29,230 nt of DNA from CAVAVT01 sp963592185 (GTDB lineage Bacteria; Bacillota; Negativicutes; Selenomonadales; Selenomonadaceae). Below, in pieces: positions 23,130 through 29,230 of this stretch. The stretch is taken from NCBI GenBank assembly GCA_963592185.1, contig CAVAVT010000020.1:1-29230 (forward strand), read 5' to 3'. The translations under genes and the position numbers were made by a program. The stretch's first letter is position 1, and each line of letters opens with the position of its first letter. Under the pieces are notes generated by a model. That model was given only the letters and a program-made list of their open reading frames with translations. It was not told the origin of the DNA and ran no database searches.

Positions 23130-24479
23130 TTACTCGTCTTTCGGCTTAGCATTCCAAACCAGAAGCGGAAGGAGTGTAGCCATAGCAGCTGCGCAAACCC
23201 AGAACAGAGGAGCATATCCCCAGTCATAGTGGGAAACTTCGCCAACCTTGGTGATTACCATGAGCTTACCAGTTACAAACTCCTGACAAGCAGCACCTGC
23301 ATAGGAGAGAATACCGATCATACCCATTGCAGCACCGGTAACACGCTTAGGAACGATATCAACAGCCATCAGACCGCCCATGTAGCAAACCAAAGCTCCC
23401 ATTGTGAAGCCATAGAATGTCATGCAGAAAAGGTCCATAGTGAAGGAGTGAGGAGCCCATACGAAACCAGCGATGGACAGAGTGTAGAGAGTACCATAGA
23501 TGAATGCCGGAGCATTTCTCTTATGGTTGAAGAACTTATCGGAAATCCAGCCGCAAAGCAGTGCGCCGAAGATACCAGCAACCTGCATGTATGCCATAAC
23601 GCCTGCAGCGCCCATCATGTCATAGCCCTTGCTGGTGGTGAGGTAAACAACGCCCCAGCTCTCTACTGCGTAACGTGCGATGTATACGCAGAGGGAAGCA
23701 AGACCAAGAACCCAAACTGCAGGGTTCTTAACAACGGCATTCCACTGCATGGAACCAACGGACTGGTTCTTTTCCTTGTCAATCTGCTCCTGAGTCTTTT
23801 CGCCGTAGTATACAGCACCATTCGGGAGACCCTGAGTCTCAGGACGGTCGCTCATGCCGAGGTAGATGAACAGAGTACCTACCAGGGAGATGATACCAGC
23901 GGAGATGAAGCCCATGGACCAGCTGTATGCGGATACGATCCATGCGATTGCAAAGTATGCAAAGGAGGAACCGAGGTTGTGGCTTGTGAACCATACACCG
24001 TAGAGAGTACCACGCTGCTTGTTGGAGAACCACTGGTTCAGGGAAACGATGGAAGGACCAGCACCATAGGACTGGAACCAGCCGTTAATACCCCAGAGAA
24101 CAGCCAGCGGAACAAAGGAATTTACAAGACCCATGCCGCACATTGTCAGGGAGGACATGAACAAACCAAAAGCGAAGAAACGCTTGTTGTTCATTCTGTC
24201 TGACAGGAAGCTGTTTGTGAACTTACCAAGACCATAAGTAATGAAGAAAATAGAACCAATAATACCTACCTCTGCAGGAGTTACGATACCGGATGCCAGC
24301 AAAGGCTTCTTAATAACGGAATAGCTCTGGCGAATGATGTAGTAGAATGCATAACCGATAGTGATGGATGCAAATACGCGCCAGCGCAAAGAGTTGAACT
24401 TCTTCTTTACATCGTCAGCGCCCATGGTAACAGGAACGTCTGCGCCTGTACGGAAGAATCCATAAAGTAATTCTTTCAT
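23130..24479 (-). CDS. Organophosphate:phosphate antiporter (OPA family MFS; UhpT/GlpT/PgtP-like)
   Basis: Inner-membrane antiporter that imports a phosphorylated sugar, glycerol phosphate or phosphoglycerate in exchange for inorganic phosphate. The 449 residues show about 12 hydrophobic segments with a central cytoplasmic loop near 210-245. The two substrate-binding arginines of the family appear conserved: Arg50 in GYAFYYIIRQSYS and Arg269 in CVYIARYAVESWGVVYL, matching E. coli UhpT Arg46/Arg275 and GlpT Arg45/Arg269. The OPA signature region WFQSYGAGPSIVSLNQWFSNKQRGTLYGVWFTSHNLG is clear. The ATG has AAAGGAG 8 bases upstream. It has its own terminator and a 385-base upstream spacer, and lies directly upstream of a binding protein-kinase-regulator operon that probably controls it. 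The exact substrate cannot be told from sequence. Confidence 0.9.
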   Translation of the reverse strand: MKELLYGFFRTGADVPVTMGADDVKKKFNSLRWRVFASITIGYAFYYIIRQSYSVIKKPLLASGIVTPAEVGIIGSIFFITYGLGKFTNSFLSDRMNNKRFFAFGLFMSSLTMCGMGLVNSFVPLAVLWGINGWFQSYGAGPSIVSLNQWFSNKQRGTLYGVWFTSHNLGSSFAYFAIAWIVSAYSWSMGFISAGIISLVGTLFIYLGMSDRPETQGLPNGAVYYGEKTQEQIDKEKNQSVGSMQWNAVVKNPAVWVLGLASLCVYIARYAVESWGVVYLTTSKGYDMMGAAGVMAYMQVAGIFGALLCGWISDKFFNHKRNAPAFIYGTLYTLSIAGFVWAPHSFTMDLFCMTFYGFTMGALVCYMGGLMAVDIVPKRVTGAAMGMIGILSYAGAACQEFVTGKLMVITKVGEVSHYDWGYAPLFWVCAAAMATLLPLLVWNAKPKDE

Positions 24480-24627
24480 TTGATATACTCCTTTCGACTG
24501 ATCGAGAACGTCAATCCCCCCTCCGACAAATGTCGGAACTGTAATTATTATTTTATCCCAGTTTCAGTCTTATTCTGTATTCATTATCACATGTTTAAAA
24601 TTTAAAAAATAGCAGTAAAAATCTGAT

Positions 24628-24654
24628 TTTTTGTAGGTATTATTCCTACAAAAA
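24628..24654. promoter_or_regulatory. Perfect 10-bp inverted repeat, candidate operator for the antiporter gene
   Basis: Arms TTTTTGTAGG (24628-24637) and CCTACAAAAA (24645-24654) with a 7-base AT spacer. If the minus-strand GATAAT at 24583-24588 is the -10 box, the centre is near -65, the position at which UhpA binds at E. coli uhpT. The lack of a good -35 box fits an activator-dependent promoter. A weak terminator is the alternative, but no transcript obviously needs one here. Confidence 0.5.
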
Positions 24655-24697
24655 TCTCGTTTCAAACTGAACACTGGGCTACAGACAAAAGTGCGGT

Positions 24698-24761
24698 ACA
24701 GCACACTCTTTGTATGCATTGTACTCACTGTACACATAGTAACATGAACACTGTGTGCTGT
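24698..24761. repeat. Nested inverted repeats in the antiporter upstream region
   Basis: Outer 9-base arms ACAGCACAC (24698-24706) and GTGTGCTGT (24753-24761) are perfectly complementary. Inside them TGTAC (24720-24724) and GTACA (24730-24734) form a second repeat with nearly the same centre. The role is unknown. Confidence 0.4.
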
Positions 24762-24809
24762 GTTATTTTTCAATATATTTTTACCAGTATTTTACATAAG
24801 CATAAAAAT

Positions 24810-24835
24810 CCGCCCGGAACAAAAATCCCAGGCGG
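24810..24835 (-). terminator. Terminator of pyrG
   Basis: Arms 24810-24819 and 24826-24835 pair over 10 positions (core CCGCC/GGCGG, two G-U type pairs) with a 6-base loop, followed by a T5 run on the minus strand. It lies 29 bases beyond the pyrG stop. Confidence 0.8.
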
Positions 24836-24864
24836 ACATATTCCAACAAATATATGCAGAATGA

Positions 24865-26475
24865 TTAACGTGCACCCTGCTCAAGAGCAGCCTTCACGAA
24901 ATCACGGAACAGCGGATGCGGATTGTTTGGACGGGACTTAAGCTCCGGATGGAACTGACATGCCACAAACCAAGGATGATTCTTCACCTCTACAACCTCA
25001 ACCAGGCTGTCATCCGGCAGTGTACCGGAAATTACCAGACCTGCATCAGTAAGTTCCTTGCGGAAATCATTATTAAACTCAAAGCGATGGCGATGACGCT
25101 CATGAATCAGGCTCTCGCCGTATGCTGCTGCAGTATTGGTATCGTCAGCAACCTTGCAGGGGTATGAGCCAAGGCGCATAGTACCGCCCTTTTTGTCCAC
25201 ATTCACCTGGGAATCCATGAGAGCGATAACAGGATGCTCAGTCTCAGAATTGAACTCTGTGCTGTGGGCATCAGCCATACCGCATACATGGCGTGCAAAC
25301 TCAATTACAGCGCACTGCATTCCAAGGCAGAGACCCAAGAACGGGATATTGTGCTCACGGGCATACTGAATTGCCTTGATTTTTCCTTCAACACCACGGT
25401 CTCCGAAGCCGCCAGGCACAAGGATTCCCTTGCATCCAGCAAAAACTTCATCAAAATCAGTATCCTCAGCCTCAATGTTCTCAGAGTTTACCCACTGAAT
25501 CTTGACAGATACATCATTTGCAATACCTGCATGATGGAGAGCCTCTGTTACAGAGATATAAGCATCAGGAAGCTCTACATACTTTCCTACAACAGCTACC
25601 TTTACCTTCTTGGAAGGATTCTTAATCTTGTAGACCATCTTTTCCCACTCACTCATGTTTGCTGGGCTGTAGTCCATGTGAAGCTTTTCAAGAACAATCT
25701 TGTCCAGACCTTCCTCCTGCATCATGAGAGGAACTTCGTAAATGGTGGATGCTGTACGATTTTCAATAACAGCATTAGGCTCCACATCGCAGAAAAGTGC
25801 AATCTTTTCCTTCATATCCTTGGAAATAGGCTGCTCAGCACGGCATACGAGTATATCAGGCTGGATTCCGATGGCACGAAGCTCCTTTACACTGTGCTGG
25901 GTAGGCTTGGTCTTAAGCTCGCCTGCAGCTGCAATGTAAGGAATGAGGGTTACGTGGATGTAGAGAACATCGTAACGGCCAACTTCCTTTTTCACCTGAC
26001 GGATAGCCTCAAGGAAAGGCTGGCTCTCGATATCGCCAACAGTACCGCCGATTTCGGTAATAACAACATCAGCCTCATCAGCTGCTGCAACATCATATAC
26101 TTTCTGCTTAATCTCATTGGTGATATGAGGAATTACCTGTACAGTGCTGCCGAGATAATCGCCCTTGCGCTCCTTGTTGAGAACAGACCAGTAAACCTTG
26201 CCTGTAGTAATATTTGAACCCTTTGTCAGGTTGATATCAATAAAACGCTCATAGTGGCCCAGATCCAAATCAGTCTCAGCGCCGTCATCAGTTACGAAAA
26301 CCTCGCCGTGCTGATAGGGGCTCATTGTTCCAGGGTCGATATTGATGTATGGATCGAACTTCTGGATAGTTACCTTGATTCCCCTGCTCTTCAGCAAACG
26401 TCCAAGGGATGCCGCAGTTATTCCCTTACCAAGAGAAGAAACAACACCGCCGGTAACAAAAATATACTTTGCCAT
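24865..26475 (-). CDS. pyrG: CTP synthase
   Basis: Converts UTP to CTP with glutamine as nitrogen donor; the last step of pyrimidine nucleotide synthesis. The 536 residues hold the synthetase domain with P-loop VTGGVVSSLGKGI (8-19), QKFDPYINIDPGTMSPYQHGEVFVTDDGAETDLDLGHYERF, and EIGGTVGDIES. The class I glutaminase domain has the nucleophile Cys383 (GLCLGMQ) and catalytic CQFHPE near the end. I start it at the ATG 26475, with GGGAGG about 8 bases upstream; an in-frame TTG just before is less well placed. It follows the RNA polymerase delta gene by 51 bases, as in B. subtilis. That short gap holds no terminator, so the leader attenuation known for B. subtilis pyrG is not visible. Confidence 0.97.
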   Translation of the reverse strand: MAKYIFVTGGVVSSLGKGITAASLGRLLKSRGIKVTIQKFDPYINIDPGTMSPYQHGEVFVTDDGAETDLDLGHYERFIDINLTKGSNITTGKVYWSVLNKERKGDYLGSTVQVIPHITNEIKQKVYDVAAADEADVVITEIGGTVGDIESQPFLEAIRQVKKEVGRYDVLYIHVTLIPYIAAAGELKTKPTQHSVKELRAIGIQPDILVCRAEQPISKDMKEKIALFCDVEPNAVIENRTASTIYEVPLMMQEEGLDKIVLEKLHMDYSPANMSEWEKMVYKIKNPSKKVKVAVVGKYVELPDAYISVTEALHHAGIANDVSVKIQWVNSENIEAEDTDFDEVFAGCKGILVPGGFGDRGVEGKIKAIQYAREHNIPFLGLCLGMQCAVIEFARHVCGMADAHSTEFNSETEHPVIALMDSQVNVDKKGGTMRLGSYPCKVADDTNTAAAYGESLIHERHRHRFEFNNDFRKELTDAGLVISGTLPDDSLVEVVEVKNHPWFVACQFHPELKSRPNNPHPLFRDFVKAALEQGAR

Positions 26476-26526
26476 CAAAAATGCCTCCCATTCTATATGC
26501 CTGCATTAACGCCAGCTAATACTAAA

Positions 26527-26877
26527 TTATTCCTGAATACCCTCAAAAAGCTTCTCACGGCGGTGGCTTGCTTTAGAAGCACTGCTGGAGGATGCCTTTG
26601 AGCTTGAACGGGTACTTCTCTTAGTCTCAGGCGGATTCCACTCGGTAAGGCCCCACTGACCATTGCCCTCATAATGGAAACGGCTGTCCATATTGATTAC
26701 TGTGTATACCTCGGAGATCGCCTGTGCCAGTGACTGTACCGGCTTGCAGGTTTTCTTGATAACATCCATTACCAAATCCTTGTAGTAAATGGAAGTTCCT
26801 GCAGACACCAAAATGTGATGTGCAACGTCCGCCTCGGACATATGTATGAAATCTAAGTTTGCATTATCTTTACTCAT
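26527..26877 (-). CDS. rpoE: DNA-directed RNA polymerase delta subunit (RpoE, HARE-HTH domain)
   Basis: RNA polymerase accessory subunit of Firmicutes that promotes enzyme recycling and selectivity. With the start at 26877 (MSKDNANLDF, GGGAGA upstream) it has 116 residues. The HARE-HTH winged-helix domain covers about 12-80 (SEADVAHHILVSAGTSIYYKDLVMDVIK...VYTVINMDSRFHYEGNGQWGLTEWNP). The tail from about residue 84 is short, serine-rich and net basic (KRSTRSSSKASSSS, then SHRREK), whereas delta of Bacillus ends in a long acidic region. The place between argS and pyrG strongly supports delta. A diverged HARE-HTH protein with another role is possible. A small GC hairpin lies between it and argS (26897-26912). 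Confidence 0.8.
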   Translation of the reverse strand: MSKDNANLDFIHMSEADVAHHILVSAGTSIYYKDLVMDVIKKTCKPVQSLAQAISEVYTVINMDSRFHYEGNGQWGLTEWNPPETKRSTRSSSKASSSSASKASHRREKLFEGIQE

Positions 26878-26913
26878 TAAAATCTCCCTTTCAAAAAGCC
26901 CCAAGGGGAGCTA

Positions 26914-28578
26914 TTACATCTTTTCAGGCGCAGAAACACCCAAAATTCCCAAAGCGTGGCGAATTACATTTCTGGTGGCTCCCACCAGTGCCAGACGTGC
27001 TCCGGCAAGCTCCTCATCCACACCCATTATGCGGCATTTATTATAGAAGCTGTGGAAGCAGCCAGCCAGATCATATGCATATCTTGCAATACGCTGGGGC
27101 GCATAGTCCTCCGCAGCCTTCTCGATTTCCTCTTCATAATCCTGAATCTTCTTAATCAGCACCAGCTCGGTATCATCAGTGAGCAATGAGAGCTTCGGAG
27201 CATTCTCCAGCTTCAGTCCCACTTCCTCCGCCTGGCGGAATATGCTGCAGATACGTGCATGGGCATACTGGATATAGTAAACAGGATTTTCATTGGACTG
27301 GGATTTTGCCAAATCAAGGTCGAAGTCCAGCTGGCTGTCCAAAGAACGCATGATGAAGAAATATCTGGCTGCATCTGTGCCAACTTCCTCAATAAGCTCA
27401 GCCAGTGTTACGCTCTGACCGGTACGCTTGGACATTTTCACCAGCTCGCCGCCACGGTAAAGGCTTACCATCTGCAGCAGCAGCACCTCAAGATTGTCTG
27501 GATTGTATCCCAGTGCCTGGAGGGATGCCTTTACACGGCAGATATATCCGTGATGGTCAGCTCCCCAAATATTAATCAGTCGGCCAAATCCACGAAGGAA
27601 TTTGTCACGATGATATGCAATATCCGCAGCAAGATATGTGGGCACACCGTTATCTCTGATAACAACACGGTCCTTGTCATCGCCATAGGCGGTGGACTTC
27701 AGCCACAGTGCTCCATCCTGCTCATAAATATTTCCATTATTTTTCAGTTCTTCAACCGCAGCCTTAACCTTGTCCGGGTGAAGGGTACGCTCGCTGAACC
27801 AGTTGTCGAAGGTAACGTTAAAGCTTTCCAGATCCTCCTTGAGGGCTGCAAGCTTTTCCTTCAGAGCCAGTTCCTTGAAAATTGCAAGGCGCTCCTCCTG
27901 GCTCATGGACAAATACTTGTCCCCGTCCTTATCGATAATGCGCTGGGCGGTATCGATGATATCCGCACCATGGTATCCATTTTCCGGGAACTCGCAGGAT
28001 TTTCCAAGAAGCTCAAGATAGCGGGCATTGACAGAAGCTGCCAGATTGTCCACCTGATTTCCTGCATCATTGATATAGTACTCGCTATATACAGGATATC
28101 CTGCTGCACGGAGAAGATTTACCAATGCACTTCCAGCTGCAGCACCACGGCCATGTCCAACATGCAGAGGGCCAGTTGGGTTGGCACTTACATACTCAAC
28201 CATGATTGGCTCCATGTCCTTCTTTGGAAGGCTGCCGTACTCTGCGCCCTTATTGATAATCTCCTGAAGAGAATCATATATTACATTTGAACGAAGGTAA
28301 AAATTAAGGAATCCCGGGCCTGCAATCTGTGTATGATCAAGCCATGCAGGATTTGCAGCTTCAAGCTTTTCGGTTATGGTCTCAGCGATTTTACGGGGAT
28401 TCATGTGGAAAGCCTTTGCTGACTGCATAGCAATATTAGTTGCAAAGTCTCCAAATTCCTTTTTGGGCGGAACCTCCAGAACTATCTCAGGCAGCTCTGC
28501 CTCAGGAAAGCTTCCGTCCTTGATTGCAGCTGTAGCCGCATCCCTAATCGCATTGCTCAAAATTTCCTTGATATCCAA
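26914..28578 (-). CDS. argS: Arginyl-tRNA synthetase
   Basis: Class I synthetase that charges tRNA(Arg). The 554 residues show the Arg-tRNA-synthetase N-terminal domain (about 1-90), EYVSANPTGPLHVGHGRGAAAG with the HIGH-type motif HVGH (139-142), the ADIAYHRDKFLRGF and WGADHHGY segments, KMSKRTG, and the all-helical DALR anticodon-binding domain at the C-terminus. The start is a TTG at 28578 with AGGAGG 8 bases upstream. It lies 18 bases after the DUF1934 gene and 36 bases before rpoE. A canonical KMSKR is present, which not every ArgRS has. No T-box leader is visible upstream of the operon. Confidence 0.97.
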   Translation of the reverse strand: MDIKEILSNAIRDAATAAIKDGSFPEAELPEIVLEVPPKKEFGDFATNIAMQSAKAFHMNPRKIAETITEKLEAANPAWLDHTQIAGPGFLNFYLRSNVIYDSLQEIINKGAEYGSLPKKDMEPIMVEYVSANPTGPLHVGHGRGAAAGSALVNLLRAAGYPVYSEYYINDAGNQVDNLAASVNARYLELLGKSCEFPENGYHGADIIDTAQRIIDKDGDKYLSMSQEERLAIFKELALKEKLAALKEDLESFNVTFDNWFSERTLHPDKVKAAVEELKNNGNIYEQDGALWLKSTAYGDDKDRVVIRDNGVPTYLAADIAYHRDKFLRGFGRLINIWGADHHGYICRVKASLQALGYNPDNLEVLLLQMVSLYRGGELVKMSKRTGQSVTLAELIEEVGTDAARYFFIMRSLDSQLDFDLDLAKSQSNENPVYYIQYAHARICSIFRQAEEVGLKLENAPKLSLLTDDTELVLIKKIQDYEEEIEKAAEDYAPQRIARYAYDLAGCFHSFYNKCRIMGVDEELAGARLALVGATRNVIRHALGILGVSAPEKM

Positions 28579-28596
28579 AAAACCTTCCTCCTAAAC

Positions 28597-29040
28597 TCAA
28601 TTCAGACCCACAGTTTCACCTGCTGCAGGGCTTATCTCTATGTGCAGCTCATTGTCTGACTGCCACTGTCCATTGACGAAAAGGGCATATTTCACATGGA
28701 TTTTCCCCTGCACGTCCTCAAAGGCAATATGAATGCCCTTTGTTTCAACCGCCAGCTCCAGATTACCGTAAGCTGTACTGTACTGGCTCACGCTGCGGCC
28801 CTGGCTGTAGAACTCCTGAAGCTGGGACACACCGCCCTTGCGGATAAGCGTAAGCCTGTCCTGGGTGAACTTCAGTGTGGTGGATATCCGCCGTCCCTCA
28901 TCGGTAACATTGTCATCATAGAGAACATAGTGCTTTCCGCTTTTCAGGTAATGCCGCCCCTCAGCAAGAAATTCCATCCTGTCAGGAGCACCTTCAGTGC
29001 CGGATTGCTGTCCTGTTATTTTTATCAAAACTCTGTCCAT
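28597..29040 (-). CDS. DUF1934 domain-containing protein (YwiB-like)
   Basis: Small cytosolic protein of 147 residues of unknown function, with the DUF1934 lipocalin-like beta-barrel pattern: alternating short strands such as VLIKITGQQ, YVLYDD, TTLKFTQDRLTLIRKG, LELAVETKGIHIAF, GKIHVKYALFVNGQ and NELHIEI. No catalytic motif stands out. In B. subtilis the homologue ywiB sits next to argS, as here, which supports the assignment. The ATG has AGGAGAGG 5 bases upstream. It is the first gene of the argS-rpoE-pyrG unit. Confidence 0.85.
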   Translation of the reverse strand: MDRVLIKITGQQSGTEGAPDRMEFLAEGRHYLKSGKHYVLYDDNVTDEGRRISTTLKFTQDRLTLIRKGGVSQLQEFYSQGRSVSQYSTAYGNLELAVETKGIHIAFEDVQGKIHVKYALFVNGQWQSDNELHIEISPAAGETVGLN

Positions 29041-29073
29041 AGCACCTCTCCTAAAAAAAATACACTAGTTGAT

Positions 29074-29079
29074 ATTATA
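29074..29079 (-). promoter_or_regulatory. -10 box of the DUF1934-argS promoter
   Basis: A perfect minus-strand TATAAT about 34 bases upstream of the DUF1934 start. The best -35 candidate at 17 bases (TGGCAA, 29097-29102) is weak, so the call rests on the -10 box and its place. Confidence 0.4.
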
Positions 29080-29128
29080 ACTCCATTGAAGAAAATTTGC
29101 CACATGAAAATATAGGAAAAAGGGAAAA

Positions 29129-29148
29129 GCCCTCCCATTTGGGAAGGC
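29129..29148 (-). terminator. Terminator of a gene lying beyond the right edge
   Basis: Arms GCCCTCCC (29129-29136) and GGGAAGGC (29141-29148) pair over 8 positions with one wobble and a 4-base loop. A T4 and then a T5 run follow on the minus strand. T5 also follows on the plus strand, so it could act in both directions. Confidence 0.65.
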
Positions 29149-29155
29149 CCTATTT

Positions 29156-29230
29156 TTACCTGAAAATATACACACTTATTGCATGGCTCGATTGCTGACA
29201 CAAATTCGCCATTCCTGCCTTCATTGCCCA
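29156..29230 (-). CDS. Possible C-terminal end of a gene cut by the window edge
   Basis: One minus-strand frame is open from the edge to a TAA at 29156-29158, 7 bases before the terminator hairpin, which is where a gene end would be expected. Only 24 residues are visible and they resemble nothing I know. The other frames either stop early or run through the hairpin. The call is weak. Confidence 0.2.
   Translation of the reverse strand, partial: WAMKAGMANLCQQSSHAISVYIFR

Larger units (their letters stand above)
24480..24864. other. 385-base non-coding spacer upstream of the antiporter, rich in inverted repeats
   Basis: No credible gene on either strand. From right to left it holds the pyrG terminator (24810-24835), a nested inverted repeat (24698-24761), a perfect 10-bp operator-like palindrome (24628-24654), a possible -10 box GATAAT on the minus strand (24583-24588) without a good -35, and a 6-bp hairpin CCGACA/TGTCGG (24523-24536) close to the ribosome site. 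Its length and structure are unlike other gaps in this compact window and suggest a controlled promoter. Confidence 0.7.

Noticed and set aside
24570..24773. 67-codon minus-strand frame in the antiporter upstream spacer
   Set aside because: No ribosome site, Cys/His/Thr-rich composition, and it lies over the inverted repeats and the likely promoter.
26476..26526. PyrG-type leader attenuator before pyrG
   Set aside because: The gap to rpoE is 51 bases and holds no terminator hairpin or initial GGGC run, so the B. subtilis reiterative-transcription mechanism is not visible.
26897..26912. Terminator between argS and rpoE
   Set aside because: A small GC hairpin followed by T5 on the minus strand is present, but the stem is short with a bulge and the 36-base gap suggests co-transcription; at most a weak attenuator.
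29041..29128. T-box riboswitch before the argS operon
   Set aside because: The leader is too short, and no specifier stem, T-box sequence or terminator/antiterminator pair is seen between the promoter and the DUF1934 start.
29182..29230. Plus-strand gene starting at 29182
   Set aside because: An ATG opens a frame to the edge, but there is no ribosome site or promoter and all other genes run on the minus strand.

Overview
The window looks like a chromosomal core region of a low-to-moderate GC, anaerobic Firmicute. I lean towards a non-sporulating diderm Negativicute of the Selenomonas/Anaerovibrio type. This rests on gene order and protein content, not on a marker gene. The block mfd - mazG(yabN) - hup - ... 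- divIC - yabR - tilS - hpt - ftsH is the classic Firmicutes cluster. The pairs argS/DUF1934(ywiB) and rpoE(delta)/pyrG are also Firmicutes arrangements. Every gene I support lies on the minus strand, so transcription runs from high to low coordinates. I found no rRNA, tRNA, CRISPR, prophage or insertion sequence. The plus-strand open frames are all shadows.

Layout from right to left, in the direction of transcription. (1) 29040-24865: DUF1934 protein, argS, RNA polymerase delta and pyrG, closed by a hairpin at 24810-24835. (2) 24864-24480: a 385-base non-coding spacer rich in inverted repeats. (3) 24479-23130: an organophosphate:phosphate antiporter of the UhpT/GlpT/PgtP family with its own terminator. 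(4) 22890-19806: a lipoprotein binding protein of the PhnD type, a NarX/UhpB-type histidine kinase and a NarL/UhpA-type response regulator, in one tight operon. (5) 19718-14510: mfd, mazG and hup. (6) 14431-12046: a short-chain dehydrogenase, a UgtP/MGDG-synthase-type glycosyltransferase and divIC. (7) 11908-7335: yabR, tilS, hpt and ftsH, behind a near-perfect sigma-A promoter. (8) 7181-4502: udp, deoB and deoC, a nucleoside salvage operon. (9) 4287-84: birA, coaX, dusB and an M18 aminopeptidase, with overlapping or nearly abutting ends.

Together the genes cover nucleotide supply (pyrG, hpt, udp, deoB, deoC), translation and tRNA maturation (argS, tilS, dusB), cofactor activation (birA, coaX), genome maintenance (mfd, mazG, hup), envelope and division (glycosyltransferase, divIC, ftsH), and one sensory/transport module.

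The most interesting element is that module (3 and 4). It joins a binding protein, a two-component pair and an organophosphate antiporter. It resembles the HptARS/UhpT logic of Staphylococcus and the Pgt system of Salmonella, but uses UhpA/UhpB-class signalling proteins. Perfect inverted repeats upstream of the antiporter and at the sensor operon promoter are candidate operators. Other points of note are a basic, serine-rich tail on RNA polymerase delta where acidic residues are usual, a canonical terminator hairpin at the start of tilS, and a metabolic/lipid gene pair in place of the sporulation genes that spore-formers carry in this cluster.
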